A stretch of 64,000 nt of DNA from Pseudomonas sp. NFACC02 (GTDB lineage: Bacteria > Pseudomonadota > Gammaproteobacteria > Pseudomonadales > Pseudomonadaceae), in assembly GCF_900110765.1 (NCBI RefSeq), contig NZ_FOEO01000014.1, forward strand, positions 1 to 64,000, read 5' to 3'. The notes beneath the pieces were generated by a model. That model saw only the letters and a program-made list of their open reading frames with translations. It was not told where the DNA came from and made no database searches. Shown one piece after another: positions 33,585-42,483 of the stretch (positions within the stretch are counted from its first letter, which is position 1; the number at the start of each line of letters is the position of its first letter). The translations under genes were made by a program, and so were the position numbers.

Positions 33585-34807
33585 CAGAGATTTCCCGCCG
33601 GGTCATTGATATGTTTATGGTGTACATCGATCGCGTTTTCGACCGTGAGCTCATCGGCAAAACGGGCGCCTAAAAGCGACATGCCGATCGGCGCACCCTC
33701 AACGTTTCGCCATGGCATGACGACTTGCGGCAATCCCGCAAGGCCCGCCATGCACAATAGCTTTTGTGAGCGCACACGAATGTCGTCTATTCGTTCGAGA
33801 GGTTCTTCCAGCCATGGCGCGGGGCCAGGCACAGGCGGCATAAGGATCTGACAGTTTTCGCGCAACAAGCCCGCCAGCATGGCTTGGGCCCTTGCCCGCA
33901 CCTGGATGGCGGCATAGACCTGAGCCTTGTCGACCTTACTTGCGACAGCGAACCTGTGCGCAACGTCAGCCCCGAACGCCGGCATCGATTGCGTGACCCA
34001 CTCACCGTGTTGTTGCCAGACTTCAGCAGCCTGTAAGGTACGAAAGGCGTCCGCCCACCGGTCCAGCGGTAGCGTTCCGGCTCGCAGGCGTTCATGCGCA
34101 ATGGCCTGTTCATCAAGCCAGGATTCGAAAGCGATTCGCACCGGTTCGTCGAGCAGGTCCATCACGTCTTCGCTGACCAACAACCTTCCCTCAACTTTCG
34201 CCGGCGTATTGACCTGGCTATGCATCAGAATCGAGAGCGCTCCTGCGAGCGTCCCTCCATCACGAGCAAACCACCCCACGGTGTCGAAACTGGGCGCCAA
34301 GGTAAAACATCCGTCGGACGCCACTCGACCATGGCTCGGACGGATGCCCCACAGTCCGCAATAGCTTGCAGGTAAACGGATAGAACCACCGCAATCCGTA
34401 CCCAACGACAGATCTGCATCGCCAGCAGCAACCGCCACGGCCGACCCCGAGGAAGATCCACCCGGCAATCGGTCCGGAGCCGCTGGATTTACCGGAACGC
34501 CGAAGTGAGCGTTGATGCCGGCCAGGCTATACGTCAATTCATCCGTGACGGTTTTGCCTACCCATTTGCAGCCCTCAGCCAGGAGCCGCCTGACGACAGG
34601 TGCCGTGCCACTGGCAGGTCGTTGCTGCTCAAGCCACACCGGATTGCCAGCGCTGCAGGTCAAGCCTTCGACCTCGAAAACATCCTTCACGGCAAGACGA
34701 ACGCCATTGAGACCTGCAGTGCCGAGGCCTGAGGCAATTGAAATAGTGCCCCCAAACCCATCGGCCATAAACGCCCCATTCAGGCCCGCCTGTACGAGCC
34801 CGCTCAT
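33584..34807 (-). CDS. Amidase-signature hydrolase, AtzE/HpxY-like context
   Basis: 407 residues from the ATG at 34807, which overlaps the upstream stop as ATGA. The amidase-signature triad is visible: Lys41 (VKDVF), cis-Ser118 in GGSSSGS and nucleophile Ser142 in GTDCGGSIRLPAS. It hydrolyses a carboxamide to acid and ammonia. In hpx and atz clusters such an amidase pairs with HpxX/AtzG and HpxZ/AtzH. Here only the HpxZ-type partner is seen, fused to the neighbouring protein; no AtzG-like small gene is present. Confidence 0.82.
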   Translation of the reverse strand: MSGLVQAGLNGAFMADGFGGTISIASGLGTAGLNGVRLAVKDVFEVEGLTCSAGNPVWLEQQRPASGTAPVVRRLLAEGCKWVGKTVTDELTYSLAGINAHFGVPVNPAAPDRLPGGSSSGSAVAVAAGDADLSLGTDCGGSIRLPASYCGLWGIRPSHGRVASDGCFTLAPSFDTVGWFARDGGTLAGALSILMHSQVNTPAKVEGRLLVSEDVMDLLDEPVRIAFESWLDEQAIAHERLRAGTLPLDRWADAFRTLQAAEVWQQHGEWVTQSMPAFGADVAHRFAVASKVDKAQVYAAIQVRARAQAMLAGLLRENCQILMPPVPGPAPWLEEPLERIDDIRVRSQKLLCMAGLAGLPQVVMPWRNVEGAPIGMSLLGARFADELTVENAIDVHHKHINDPAGNL

Positions 34808-36378
34808 ACGTCCATCCAACTGACATGCGCGGCGACGACACGCCAATGTCCATCAATACGCACCCAGCTCTGAGTCTGCCTGCCAGGACGGGCCTCGCCC
34901 ATGCGACTGAATACCATGTTGGTCACGGCGAAGTCAGCGCCGAAGGTCGTGACAGAGCGCTCCAGGATCTCACGGTCCAGATTCGTCGCAGCGCGTCCCG
35001 CACGATAGGACTGGATCGCGTCATAGCCGTAAAGGTGCTCTTTTGCACCGTACCGAAGCGTCTCGGGGCTCTTCCAGAACAGCTCATCGAGCACCGCGAC
35101 GTCATTTGTCGTAAGGGCTCGCTCGTATCGCTCAAAGGCGGTGTTGAGATCAGAGAGTGTCTGGGGTTGATTGATCGCAAGGCTCCCATCCATTCCGGCA
35201 CCGAACAACGCCGGATCGGTTTTGCAGACCCCTCGGCCCAACAAGCCCTTCTGGCCAGACGCATCCAGCATTGCGATCGATACCCATGGCGTGGGAAGCA
35301 TTTTCGAGATCTGGCCGGCGTCGATCGCACAGCCCAATCCAAATGCGGAGAACGCGGGATGGCTTCCAACCAGCCATAATGGCCGCTGTTCGGGCTGAGC
35401 AGGCAACCAGCCTGCGACATCCTTTGCGGCATCACGTGCGTAGAACCATGCTTGAGCGCCAAAGCCTGCGGCATCAATCACGCCGCTGTCTCCCAGCATG
35501 GGACTGATCGTGTTCTCCTCGTTCGCCAACCTGGGGCCTTGAGGAACATGGGCCTTGGAGATGATCCACTGGTCGGGATCATTGGCCAGACGAACGCCTG
35601 CGTCGAAACCATTTCCCGCTAACGCCACGACAAGCCTGGCCTTGTGATTCACATTGCCGGTACGGGTCGCATCCAGCATCAAAAAGCAGGCGGCCATCCA
35701 CAGTGTCAGAAAAAAAAGCGGTGTTTCTTCAAGCATCTTGTCGACGACGCTGTCGTCCATCGACGTAGCTAGAACGTTGCGCAAATACGCGGTAGCGGCG
35801 CTCGTCCGGCTGTGAAGATCATCACCGCCGGCAAGCCCGGCAACCGCGACAGGGATCAGGTCAATCGGGGTGGCATCCAAGGCCGCCCGCAAGACGGGGG
35901 CCAGGTGCTCTTCGCGCCAGGCCATACGTTTGAGAACGTCAGGGTTACGACTGCCGAAGCGGATCTGTGGCCCAAACCCCGAGCTCAACATCGACCAACA
36001 ACCGGGGCCATTCGGTACCGCGGCGTCAATCACTTCGACCAGGCTGCACGAAGGGGAAATGACTGCGGCCAGCGGAGTCACGACTCGATAATCCTGGCTT
36101 GGCCGTAACCTGACGCGCCCCTCAGCGATCAACCGTTGCGCGTCAATCTCGTTGGTTGCCCATCCCTCATACACACAACACAGCACGGCAGACGACATTA
36201 CAGGGGGACTGGGTTGTCGGGGATCATCAAAAGGCGGGCCTGCATGCAGCAACGTCATCGGTTCAAGATTCAGCGCGTCCCTGGCACTGCGTACAGTGCT
36301 CCAGACGGGTCGTACGGCCTGCAATCGAGAGAGCGCCGACGTCAGGGCTTGATCATTCACTATCGATTCTGCATTCAT
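34804..36378 (-). CDS. DUF1116 (YlbE/AllG-like) protein fused to an HpxZ/AtzH-like domain
   Basis: 524 residues in two parts. Residues 1-about 400 match DUF1116: RLVVALAGNGFDAGVRLANDP and SPMLGDSGVIDAAGFG are characteristic. In E. coli the YlbE protein belongs to the AllFGH oxamate carbamoyltransferase set. Residues 409-524 (DLNTAFERYERALTTNDVAVLDELFW ... SWVRIDGHWRVVAAHVSWMD) are a SnoaL-like domain of the HpxZ/AtzH (DUF3225) type, normally a separate small protein near an amidase. I do not know this fusion from elsewhere. FdrA/AllF and AllH partners are absent from the window. It is the second gene of the operon, 16 bases after the amidohydrolase. Confidence 0.75.
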   Translation of the reverse strand: MNAESIVNDQALTSALSRLQAVRPVWSTVRSARDALNLEPMTLLHAGPPFDDPRQPSPPVMSSAVLCCVYEGWATNEIDAQRLIAEGRVRLRPSQDYRVVTPLAAVISPSCSLVEVIDAAVPNGPGCWSMLSSGFGPQIRFGSRNPDVLKRMAWREEHLAPVLRAALDATPIDLIPVAVAGLAGGDDLHSRTSAATAYLRNVLATSMDDSVVDKMLEETPLFFLTLWMAACFLMLDATRTGNVNHKARLVVALAGNGFDAGVRLANDPDQWIISKAHVPQGPRLANEENTISPMLGDSGVIDAAGFGAQAWFYARDAAKDVAGWLPAQPEQRPLWLVGSHPAFSAFGLGCAIDAGQISKMLPTPWVSIAMLDASGQKGLLGRGVCKTDPALFGAGMDGSLAINQPQTLSDLNTAFERYERALTTNDVAVLDELFWKSPETLRYGAKEHLYGYDAIQSYRAGRAATNLDREILERSVTTFGADFAVTNMVFSRMGEARPGRQTQSWVRIDGHWRVVAAHVSWMDV

Positions 36379-36394
36379 GCTTGCGAACTTCCGG

Positions 36395-37660
36395 TCAGGC
36401 TACGCGCGGAACAGGCAGGATTTTTGCCGATGCATCAAACCGCTTGCCTGCACGAAGACAAAACACCGGCTGCAGCATCCGGCGGGCGATCACCTCGGTA
36501 CCTTCATTGTCACGCAGTACCCAAGCGCCCTCTTGATCGGAGAGCACACTGACATCGGCTTCACGCCCGACACCCAGGCTACCGATCTCATCGCTCATGC
36601 CTGCCAGCTTCGCCGCATTGCTGGTCACCATCGGCACCACCTGCTCAAGGCTCAGCCCCAAGGCCATCATGCTGACCATGGCGGAGACCAGGCTGAAACG
36701 AGAAGTACCTGTGAACAGATGCTCCTCGTCCGGGTGCTCATCCGGCGTACCCGCCGGCGCAGGAACGGTCGTGTTATATCCGTGCATATCCGACCCCAGC
36801 GTATCCGGGACGACGCCTGCGCCGAGCACCTTGGCGGCCATTTTGTAGCTGAAGTGGGACCCGTGTCCGACGTCGACCTTCAAGCCACGTTTGATAGCCT
36901 CGCTGACCAACGGGTGCATCTGACCGTTCTGCTCAACGAACCCTCCCGGGTGGCGGCTGAACGGATGGGCCAGCACATCCCCGGGTTTCAGAACCTCCAG
37001 CACCTGCGGAAAAATACTGTCTGGATCGACGTCATACGCGGGTTGATCCGGCAGGGGCCAGAGTTGGCCGAAATGGATGTATACCGGGAGAGACGTCAAT
37101 TCGCCGATCTCGGAGGCTTTCTTCATTACATCCAGCCCCCAACGCGCAAAACCACCCAGCTCGGCGTGGGCCTTGATGCCCTTGACGATATCGCGATTGG
37201 CCAGCGCTGACTTGACCGTTGCGGCGACATCGGCACACTCGGGACGATAGAGTTCGGGATAGAAATGCCCCTCCAGCCCCCCCACCAGATAGGCCGAGAG
37301 AAACGACAACACTCGACTTTCGGCCGGCTCGACGATGAACTCGCGAAACCCAGGCAACGTCATGCAACTGGCACCGCCCTGGTCAATCAGGGTCGTCACC
37401 CCGGAGTGCACGCCACACATATCCGCGTTCAACCCGAATCGACCCGTCACGTACTGATAAACGTGGCTGTGAGTATCGATCAGCCCAGGCAGCACTAACT
37501 TGCCAGAACAATCAACCCGCTCTGCGCCGATAACCTGCTCAGTGTCGATCAGTTTCCCGACCGCCTTGATTCGGTCGCCCTCGATCAAAACATCACAGAT
37601 GGTGTCGATTGAATTTGCGGGATCGATTACGCGACCGCCAAACAACAGGATTTTTTTCAT
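36395..37660 (-). CDS. Amidohydrolase-superfamily metalloenzyme (dihydroorotase/deacetylase-like)
   Basis: 421 residues from the ATG at 37660. Metal ligands are His64 and His66 (LIDTHSH), a probable carboxylated Lys in GIKAHAE (Lys163), a His in VYIHFGQ and Asp in GSDMHG. The N- and C-terminal beta-sandwich strands (LLFGGRVIDPANSID and VGREADVSVL) complete the fold. The class opens cyclic amides or imides, or deacetylates. As the first gene of the hydrolase operon it probably opens the ring of the island's substrate. The promoter region carries the shared GTGGYATRCCAC site. Confidence 0.8.
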   Translation of the reverse strand: MKKILLFGGRVIDPANSIDTICDVLIEGDRIKAVGKLIDTEQVIGAERVDCSGKLVLPGLIDTHSHVYQYVTGRFGLNADMCGVHSGVTTLIDQGGASCMTLPGFREFIVEPAESRVLSFLSAYLVGGLEGHFYPELYRPECADVAATVKSALANRDIVKGIKAHAELGGFARWGLDVMKKASEIGELTSLPVYIHFGQLWPLPDQPAYDVDPDSIFPQVLEVLKPGDVLAHPFSRHPGGFVEQNGQMHPLVSEAIKRGLKVDVGHGSHFSYKMAAKVLGAGVVPDTLGSDMHGYNTTVPAPAGTPDEHPDEEHLFTGTSRFSLVSAMVSMMALGLSLEQVVPMVTSNAAKLAGMSDEIGSLGVGREADVSVLSDQEGAWVLRDNEGTEVIARRMLQPVFCLRAGKRFDASAKILPVPRVA

Positions 37661-37784
37661 AGGTGTCTTCAACGTGTCAGTGAGTACTGAAAACGAGGCA
37701 ACCTGCGTGCCAATCATTAATAACAAAACTTCTAAAACGATCTATCTACCTATATTTAAACAAATTAATTTCTTAAAAAAATAC

Positions 37785-37796
37785 GTGGCATACCTT
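37785..37796 (-). promoter_or_regulatory. Shared operator copy 1 (amidohydrolase operon)
   Basis: Read on the minus strand as GGTATGCCACGTATTTTTTT; ten of twelve positions match the consensus GTGGYATRCCAC. It lies about 125 bases before the amidohydrolase start and just upstream of AT-rich promoter-like sequence. The 19 bases align almost without change to copy 4 in front of the importer operon. Confidence 0.6.
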
Positions 37797-37874
37797 CTTT
37801 TTTTGAACTTTTCTCAGTCAACTCTCACCGTGCTCTGCTTGCCCGCCTGAGAGTGCACCACTCACGCGCATTAT

Positions 37875-37886
37875 GGGGCATACCAC
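37875..37886. promoter_or_regulatory. Shared operator copy 2
   Basis: GGGGCATACCAC, eleven of twelve positions of GTGGYATRCCAC, about 90 bases further upstream of copy 1. It may serve cooperative binding or looping. Confidence 0.5.
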
Positions 37887-37954
37887 CTATATTGATGAGC
37901 GATGGAGGGGCGGCAGGGCTCATCGTTCCCGGTTGTCCAAGAGTCACTGAATAA

Positions 37955-37984
37955 AAAGGTCTACCACGCCATTTCACGTGGTAG
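37955..37984 (-). terminator. Rho-independent terminator of the molybdenum-hydroxylase operon
   Basis: CTACCACG (37961-37968) and CGTGGTAG (37977-37984) pair perfectly around an eight-base loop. On the minus strand the stem is followed by ACCTTTTTATT. It lies 38 bases past the coxG-like stop. Confidence 0.7.
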
Positions 37985-38021
37985 CTGCGCAAGAACGGGA
38001 CGGATGGAGATGGAGGCTTTC

Positions 38022-38708
38022 TTACTTACCGCAGGTCGGGCAGCGCCGCTTCTCTTTCAAACCGAACAGACGCCGCAGTCGGCCAAGCAGCAAAGCCCAA
38101 AACATATTGCCAAGATCGAGCGGCGCCTGGGGTTCGGCAGCACCGCGCGCATTATCGGGGATCGGGCTGACAGAGGGGACAGGCTCGACGCCTGAATCTC
38201 CCCCCGGTAACGCGTGTACGTGTTCCGCGCCAGGATCGGCAGCGATGGCGGTGTCATTGGCCGCTTCCAGACGCGACTTGAGGTTTTCAGCGAACGCCTC
38301 CGTCATCCGGGTGGCCAGCTCACGGACAATGCCGCCCCGTGAAAACTGTGCCAAGGAGCCTGTTATCGAATAATCAACCACGACGTTGACCCGAGTTCCA
38401 CTTGCACCGTCAGCAAGCAGTTCAAATTGCGCCGTTCCTTTCACCCGCGATCCACTTTTGCGATCGCTGCCCTGCCCGCTCACGACACCGCTGCGCCTGG
38501 CCTCATCCAGTGCGATTGCACCCTGGCCTTTAAAGGCAGCGACAATCGGGCCCAGTTTCACCGTCATCGCCAGGCTCAATTGATCGTCGTGCGGGGGTTC
38601 AGTGAGCGATGCACCTGGAAGGCAGGTGACGATCCCCTCCACGTCGTGAAAGCTCTTCCAGACAACATCTGGCGAGAATGGGACGCTGAAGCTTTGTTCA
38701 ATATCCAA
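38022..38708 (-). CDS. CoxG-like SRPBCC protein
   Basis: 228 residues. The first about 145 are an SRPBCC/CoxG domain (FSPDVVWKSFHDVEGIVTCLPGASL ... VVDYSITGSLAQFSRGGIV). A Pro/Ala-rich linker and a hydrophobic C-terminal helix with a KRRCPTCGK end follow, suggesting membrane attachment. CoxG proteins have been linked to membrane recruitment of molybdenum hydroxylases. The start is TTG at 38708 with AGG eight bases upstream, 23 bases after the small-subunit gene. Confidence 0.78.
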   Translation of the reverse strand: MDIEQSFSVPFSPDVVWKSFHDVEGIVTCLPGASLTEPPHDDQLSLAMTVKLGPIVAAFKGQGAIALDEARRSGVVSGQGSDRKSGSRVKGTAQFELLADGASGTRVNVVVDYSITGSLAQFSRGGIVRELATRMTEAFAENLKSRLEAANDTAIAADPGAEHVHALPGGDSGVEPVPSVSPIPDNARGAAEPQAPLDLGNMFWALLLGRLRRLFGLKEKRRCPTCGK

Positions 38709-38731
38709 TGCGTGTTACCTCATCAAGAAGG

Positions 38732-39211
38732 TTAGGCAGGCAGACGCTCGCGCCGTTGTTTGAGGACGCGGGCAATGGCCTTGACCAGCCCGACATAACC
38801 CGTGCACCGACAAAGGTTTCCTGACAGCTCATGCCGTATCCGAACCTCATCTGCGTCAGGAATACGCAGCACGATGTCCCTGGCGGTGGCCAGCATCCCC
38901 GGTGTGCAATAGCCGCATTGCAGCGCATGTTCCGCGGAAAACGCAGCGCGCAGTTGGGTCATGACGTCATCGTTATCGAAGTCCTCGATGGTGCGGATCT
39001 CAGCCCCGTCACAAGCCACCGCATAAACGATGCAAGACCGCATGGGGGCACCGTCTATCATCAGGGTGCAGGCCCCGCATACACCTTGCTCGCAGCCAAT
39101 GTTCGTTCCCGTCAACAATCGCTCTTCGCGCAGGAAGTCGGCCAGATGGGTTCGCGCTTCGACATCGGCAGCTACGGCCTTGCCGTTTACGGTGAGTTTC
39201 AGCTGGGTCAT
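38732..39211 (-). CDS. Molybdenum hydroxylase small subunit, two [2Fe-2S] clusters
   Basis: 159 residues from the ATG at 39211, which overlaps the preceding TAA by one base. Plant-type cluster ligands are Cys40, Cys45, Cys48 and Cys60; the second cluster is held by Cys99, Cys102, Cys134 and Cys136 (CGYCTPG and CRCTG). It carries electrons between the molybdenum centre and FAD in xanthine-dehydrogenase-family enzymes. Confidence 0.9.
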   Translation of the reverse strand: MTQLKLTVNGKAVAADVEARTHLADFLREERLLTGTNIGCEQGVCGACTLMIDGAPMRSCIVYAVACDGAEIRTIEDFDNDDVMTQLRAAFSAEHALQCGYCTPGMLATARDIVLRIPDADEVRIRHELSGNLCRCTGYVGLVKAIARVLKQRRERLPA

Positions 39212-40038
39212 TAATAGGCTCCTGACAGACGCGAGAGCTGTTGCGCCGCACGTTGAAGTGCAACGAGATGGATGTGGTATTCGTAGGTGCCAGGCTCGAT
39301 GCCCGCTGCGATCAGCCATGGATCAGCGAGTTGATCCGCCCAGGCATCAATAAGCTCCCCTGCCTGCTCGATCACTTGAGGAGGCCCATCCACAGCGCCA
39401 ATAACGGCCCGTCGCACACCGCGCAAAGGGTCATCGAGGAATGCGGCAATGGCCTCGGCGAACTCACCTGTCTTGCGGTTGAATTTGTAGTAGCTCCACC
39501 GCGCGTTACTGCTGATTTTGGGAATGCGCACGGCGCGAATGATTTCGTCCTCAGCCAGAAGTGTCGTAAACGCCCCTAGAACGAAGTGGTCAGCTTTGAC
39601 ACTACGTTCACCCTCAGGCCCGAGCAACAGCACCTCGGCGTCCAGCAGGGCCATCACATTCACCCAGTCGGCGGCAGGATCTGCATGCGCCAGACTTCCA
39701 CCGAGGGTTCCTCGGTTTCGGATGGCCCTGTACGCGATCCCGCGCGCCACGAACGGCATGAGGCCTTGGGATGCATCGGCGACGATGCCATCCTCAATCG
39801 CGGCATGAGTCGTTGCGGCACCAATAACGATGCTGTCGGCGTCATCCTGAACCCCGTTCAACTCCGCCAGACGCCGAACATCGATCAACTGATCAGGCTG
39901 GACCAGGCGAAGGTTCATCATCGGTCCGAGCGATTGACTGCCCGAGACAAGCTTACCCATGCCGTCACTGGCCTTCAGCAACCTCACCGCGTCGACGGCG
40001 GTTACAGGGCGCTGGTAATCAAAAGCCACCGACTTCAT
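39211..40038 (-). CDS. Molybdenum hydroxylase FAD-binding medium subunit
   Basis: 275 residues. FAD contacts are seen in KLVSGSQSLGPMMNLRL and in RNRGTLGGSLAHADPAAD. It belongs to the CoxM/XdhA family. It is coupled by overlap to both neighbours (ATGA with the large subunit, TAATG with the small subunit), giving the order large-medium-small, which differs from the cox order. Confidence 0.88.
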   Translation of the reverse strand: MKSVAFDYQRPVTAVDAVRLLKASDGMGKLVSGSQSLGPMMNLRLVQPDQLIDVRRLAELNGVQDDADSIVIGAATTHAAIEDGIVADASQGLMPFVARGIAYRAIRNRGTLGGSLAHADPAADWVNVMALLDAEVLLLGPEGERSVKADHFVLGAFTTLLAEDEIIRAVRIPKISSNARWSYYKFNRKTGEFAEAIAAFLDDPLRGVRRAVIGAVDGPPQVIEQAGELIDAWADQLADPWLIAAGIEPGTYEYHIHLVALQRAAQQLSRLSGAY

Positions 40039-42419
40039 GACGTCGCCTCCACCGGCCCAGCTGACACAGCCTTGTTCCGTCTGCCCGCCAGCGCGGCATA
40101 CACGACTCGTGGAGAAAGCGGGAGTTGAGAAACCTCGACGCCGAGAGGGCGCAATGCATCGTTGATCGCATTGGCAATCGCTGCCGGAGACCCGATGGCT
40201 CCGCTTTCGCCAATCCCCTTCTGCCCAAAGGAGGTGTACGGCGCCAACGTTTCCATGTGGTCGATACGGATAGATGGCACTTCAGTTGCGCCGGGCAGTA
40301 TGTAGTCAGCAAGCGTGGATGCGAGGGGCTGACCCTCCTTGCTGTAAACCATTTCTTCGTAGAGCGCCGTACCGATGCCCTGTGCCGCGCCACCGTATAC
40401 CTGACCGTCCACAACCATCGGGTTGATCAGTTTGCCGCCGTCTTCGACGATGGCGTAATCGAGTATTTCGGTTTTTCCCAGCAGCGGATCCACAGCGACC
40501 ACAACCGCATGGCAGGCGTAACTAAAGGTTCCTGTATCTCGCTGGGCCTGGTAGGTGGTGTGGACTTCCAGCCCGCCTTCATCCGTATCAGGAGGCAACC
40601 GCTGCGGTTGCAGATACCAGATCCGACTCAGCTCGTTCAGATCAATACGGCCTGATGGCCCCACTGCCCCCCCTTCAAGCCACGTCACGGTGTCAGTCGG
40701 GTCTTTGAGCAAATACGCACCTACGTGCTGCAACCTGTCGCGCAGAATCCTGCAGCCTTGGCCGACGGCCCCGCCAGCCATTACGATTGAGCGCGAGCCC
40801 CAGGTGCCGGTGGAATATGGAGTCATCCCCGTGTCGCCGAGGACAATCCGGACGCGCTGCGGATCTACGCCCAGAACCTCGTTCGCAATCTGCGCCAACG
40901 TGGTTTCCATGCTCTGCCCGTGAGAATGGACGCCCACCCGAATTTCCAATATCCCGTCCGGCGTCAGCCTCAACGTGGCAGGTTCCCGACCCGGCACCAT
41001 TGGAATTCCCCAACCAAAATACACCGACGTGCCATGGGCTCCCTGCTCACAAAATACGGCCATTCCCACACCGATCAGTCGTCCGTCGGACTCTCCCCGT
41101 TGCTGGCGGGCACGCACTGCTGGCAAGTCGATCGCGTCAATTGCACGCCGCACCGCCTCAGGGTAGTCACCACTGTCGAAATGCTTGCGCGTGATGTTGT
41201 CGTAAGGCATTTCTTCGGGAAGTACGAGGTTGCGCAAGCGCACCTCCGAAGGCTCAAGACCTGCTTCAACCGCTATCGCATCCATCACCGTTTCTATGGC
41301 GTAGCACACACCGGTTCTGGCCACGCCTCGATAAGGCAAAATGGGCGGCTTGTTCGTGGCAACTGACCAGGTTCGGCAACGGTAGCGCTCCATTTTGTAG
41401 GGCCCGGGCAGAATGCTCGCCACTTGGGCCGCTTCCAGACAGGCCGAAAACGGGTAGGACGAATACGCGCCAGAATCCACATGGGCTTCACAATCGACCG
41501 CCAGCAGCCGACCTTCACTGTCGGCATAAGCATGAATGTCATAGTGGTGCTCGCGGCAGTTAGCGTTTGCAACCAGCTGCTCCCGGCGATCCTCGATCCA
41601 GCGCACAGGATGATCCAGGTGCATCGCCAGCCAGGCAACGCAGACTTCCTCCGGAAGTAATATGCCCTTGTAACCGAAGCCTCCCCCGACATCAGGGGAA
41701 ATCACCCTGATGCTGCCCTCATCCAGGCCCAGACAGCCTGCCAGGCCCGTACGGTTGATATGAGGCATCTGGGCGGCGGTGTACACCACCAACTGGCTCA
41801 GGCGCTTGTCCCAGTAAGCAACCACCCCTCGCCCCTCCATAGGCGCCATGCTTTGCCGTGCCGTGCGCAGGACGCGATGAACGTGAATGGCGGCGCGTGC
41901 GCGGATTTCGGAGAGATCGGCATCAACATGCGTTTTCAGGAAGACGTTGTCCCCCCATTCGTCGTGTACAAGGGCAGACCCCGGCTCGCGCGCGGCAAGC
42001 ATATCCACTACGGCAGCAAGCTCATCAAAATCAACAAAGGTTGCGCCAGCGATGTCCTCCGCTTCGGCACGAGTGTCCGCCACACACATTGCGATCATTT
42101 CGCCCACCTGACGGACTTTCCCGCTCGCCAGGACCGGCTGTGCGGATGACTTGAACCCCGGCAATCCCGAATTGGCAACGATGGGCTTCACCCCGATCAA
42201 ATCATCGAGGGTGTAGACAGAACTTTCCTGCCCAACAGGTTTCTCGATCTCCAGGATGCGCCCATGTGCAACCGGGCTACGAACAAAGGCAACGTCACGC
42301 ATCCCCGGAAAGCGAATGTTGGCGATGTAATTTCCCCGGCCACGCATGAAGCGGTCATCTTCCTTGCGCAGCAGTGATGCACCGATACCTTGGCTGGATG
42401 TTGGCGGCAGGACAGTCAT
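40035..42419 (-). CDS. Molybdenum hydroxylase large (Mo-MCD) subunit, not a CO dehydrogenase
   Basis: 794 residues from the ATG at 42419, which follows GAGAGGC; an upstream in-frame start would add 65 unlikely residues. Xanthine-dehydrogenase-family molybdopterin domains are present: QMPHINRTGLAGCLGL, PDVGGGFGYKG, PYRGVARTG and the catalytic Glu738 in GIGESG. The active-site loop PYRGVARTG lacks the CSFR motif with its Cys that marks true CO dehydrogenase. It therefore probably hydroxylates an N-heterocycle or aldehyde. It lies 64 bases downstream of the ABC ATPase gene, in the same orientation, and is probably in the same operon. Confidence 0.86.
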   Translation of the reverse strand: MTVLPPTSSQGIGASLLRKEDDRFMRGRGNYIANIRFPGMRDVAFVRSPVAHGRILEIEKPVGQESSVYTLDDLIGVKPIVANSGLPGFKSSAQPVLASGKVRQVGEMIAMCVADTRAEAEDIAGATFVDFDELAAVVDMLAAREPGSALVHDEWGDNVFLKTHVDADLSEIRARAAIHVHRVLRTARQSMAPMEGRGVVAYWDKRLSQLVVYTAAQMPHINRTGLAGCLGLDEGSIRVISPDVGGGFGYKGILLPEEVCVAWLAMHLDHPVRWIEDRREQLVANANCREHHYDIHAYADSEGRLLAVDCEAHVDSGAYSSYPFSACLEAAQVASILPGPYKMERYRCRTWSVATNKPPILPYRGVARTGVCYAIETVMDAIAVEAGLEPSEVRLRNLVLPEEMPYDNITRKHFDSGDYPEAVRRAIDAIDLPAVRARQQRGESDGRLIGVGMAVFCEQGAHGTSVYFGWGIPMVPGREPATLRLTPDGILEIRVGVHSHGQSMETTLAQIANEVLGVDPQRVRIVLGDTGMTPYSTGTWGSRSIVMAGGAVGQGCRILRDRLQHVGAYLLKDPTDTVTWLEGGAVGPSGRIDLNELSRIWYLQPQRLPPDTDEGGLEVHTTYQAQRDTGTFSYACHAVVVAVDPLLGKTEILDYAIVEDGGKLINPMVVDGQVYGGAAQGIGTALYEEMVYSKEGQPLASTLADYILPGATEVPSIRIDHMETLAPYTSFGQKGIGESGAIGSPAAIANAINDALRPLGVEVSQLPLSPRVVYAALAGRRNKAVSAGPVEATS

Positions 42420-42483
42420 GGTTCGCCTCTCGATGGCACGACGACCTGAAGGGCGCGACATGCCTGTTGTTGGGTAAAAATCA

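Larger units (their letters stand above)
37661..38021. other. AT-rich control region between the two minus-strand catabolic operons
   Basis: 361 bases, clearly more AT-rich than the genes around it. It holds the promoter of the amidohydrolase operon (to the left, minus strand; candidate elements TTAAGA near 37770 and TTTAAATAT near 37755), two copies of the shared palindrome, and the terminator of the molybdenum-hydroxylase operon. No open frame with a ribosome binding site was found. Confidence 0.6.

Noticed and set aside
40035..42419. Carbon-monoxide dehydrogenase large subunit
   Set aside because: The CSFR active-site motif is missing; the xanthine-dehydrogenase-type loop is present instead.
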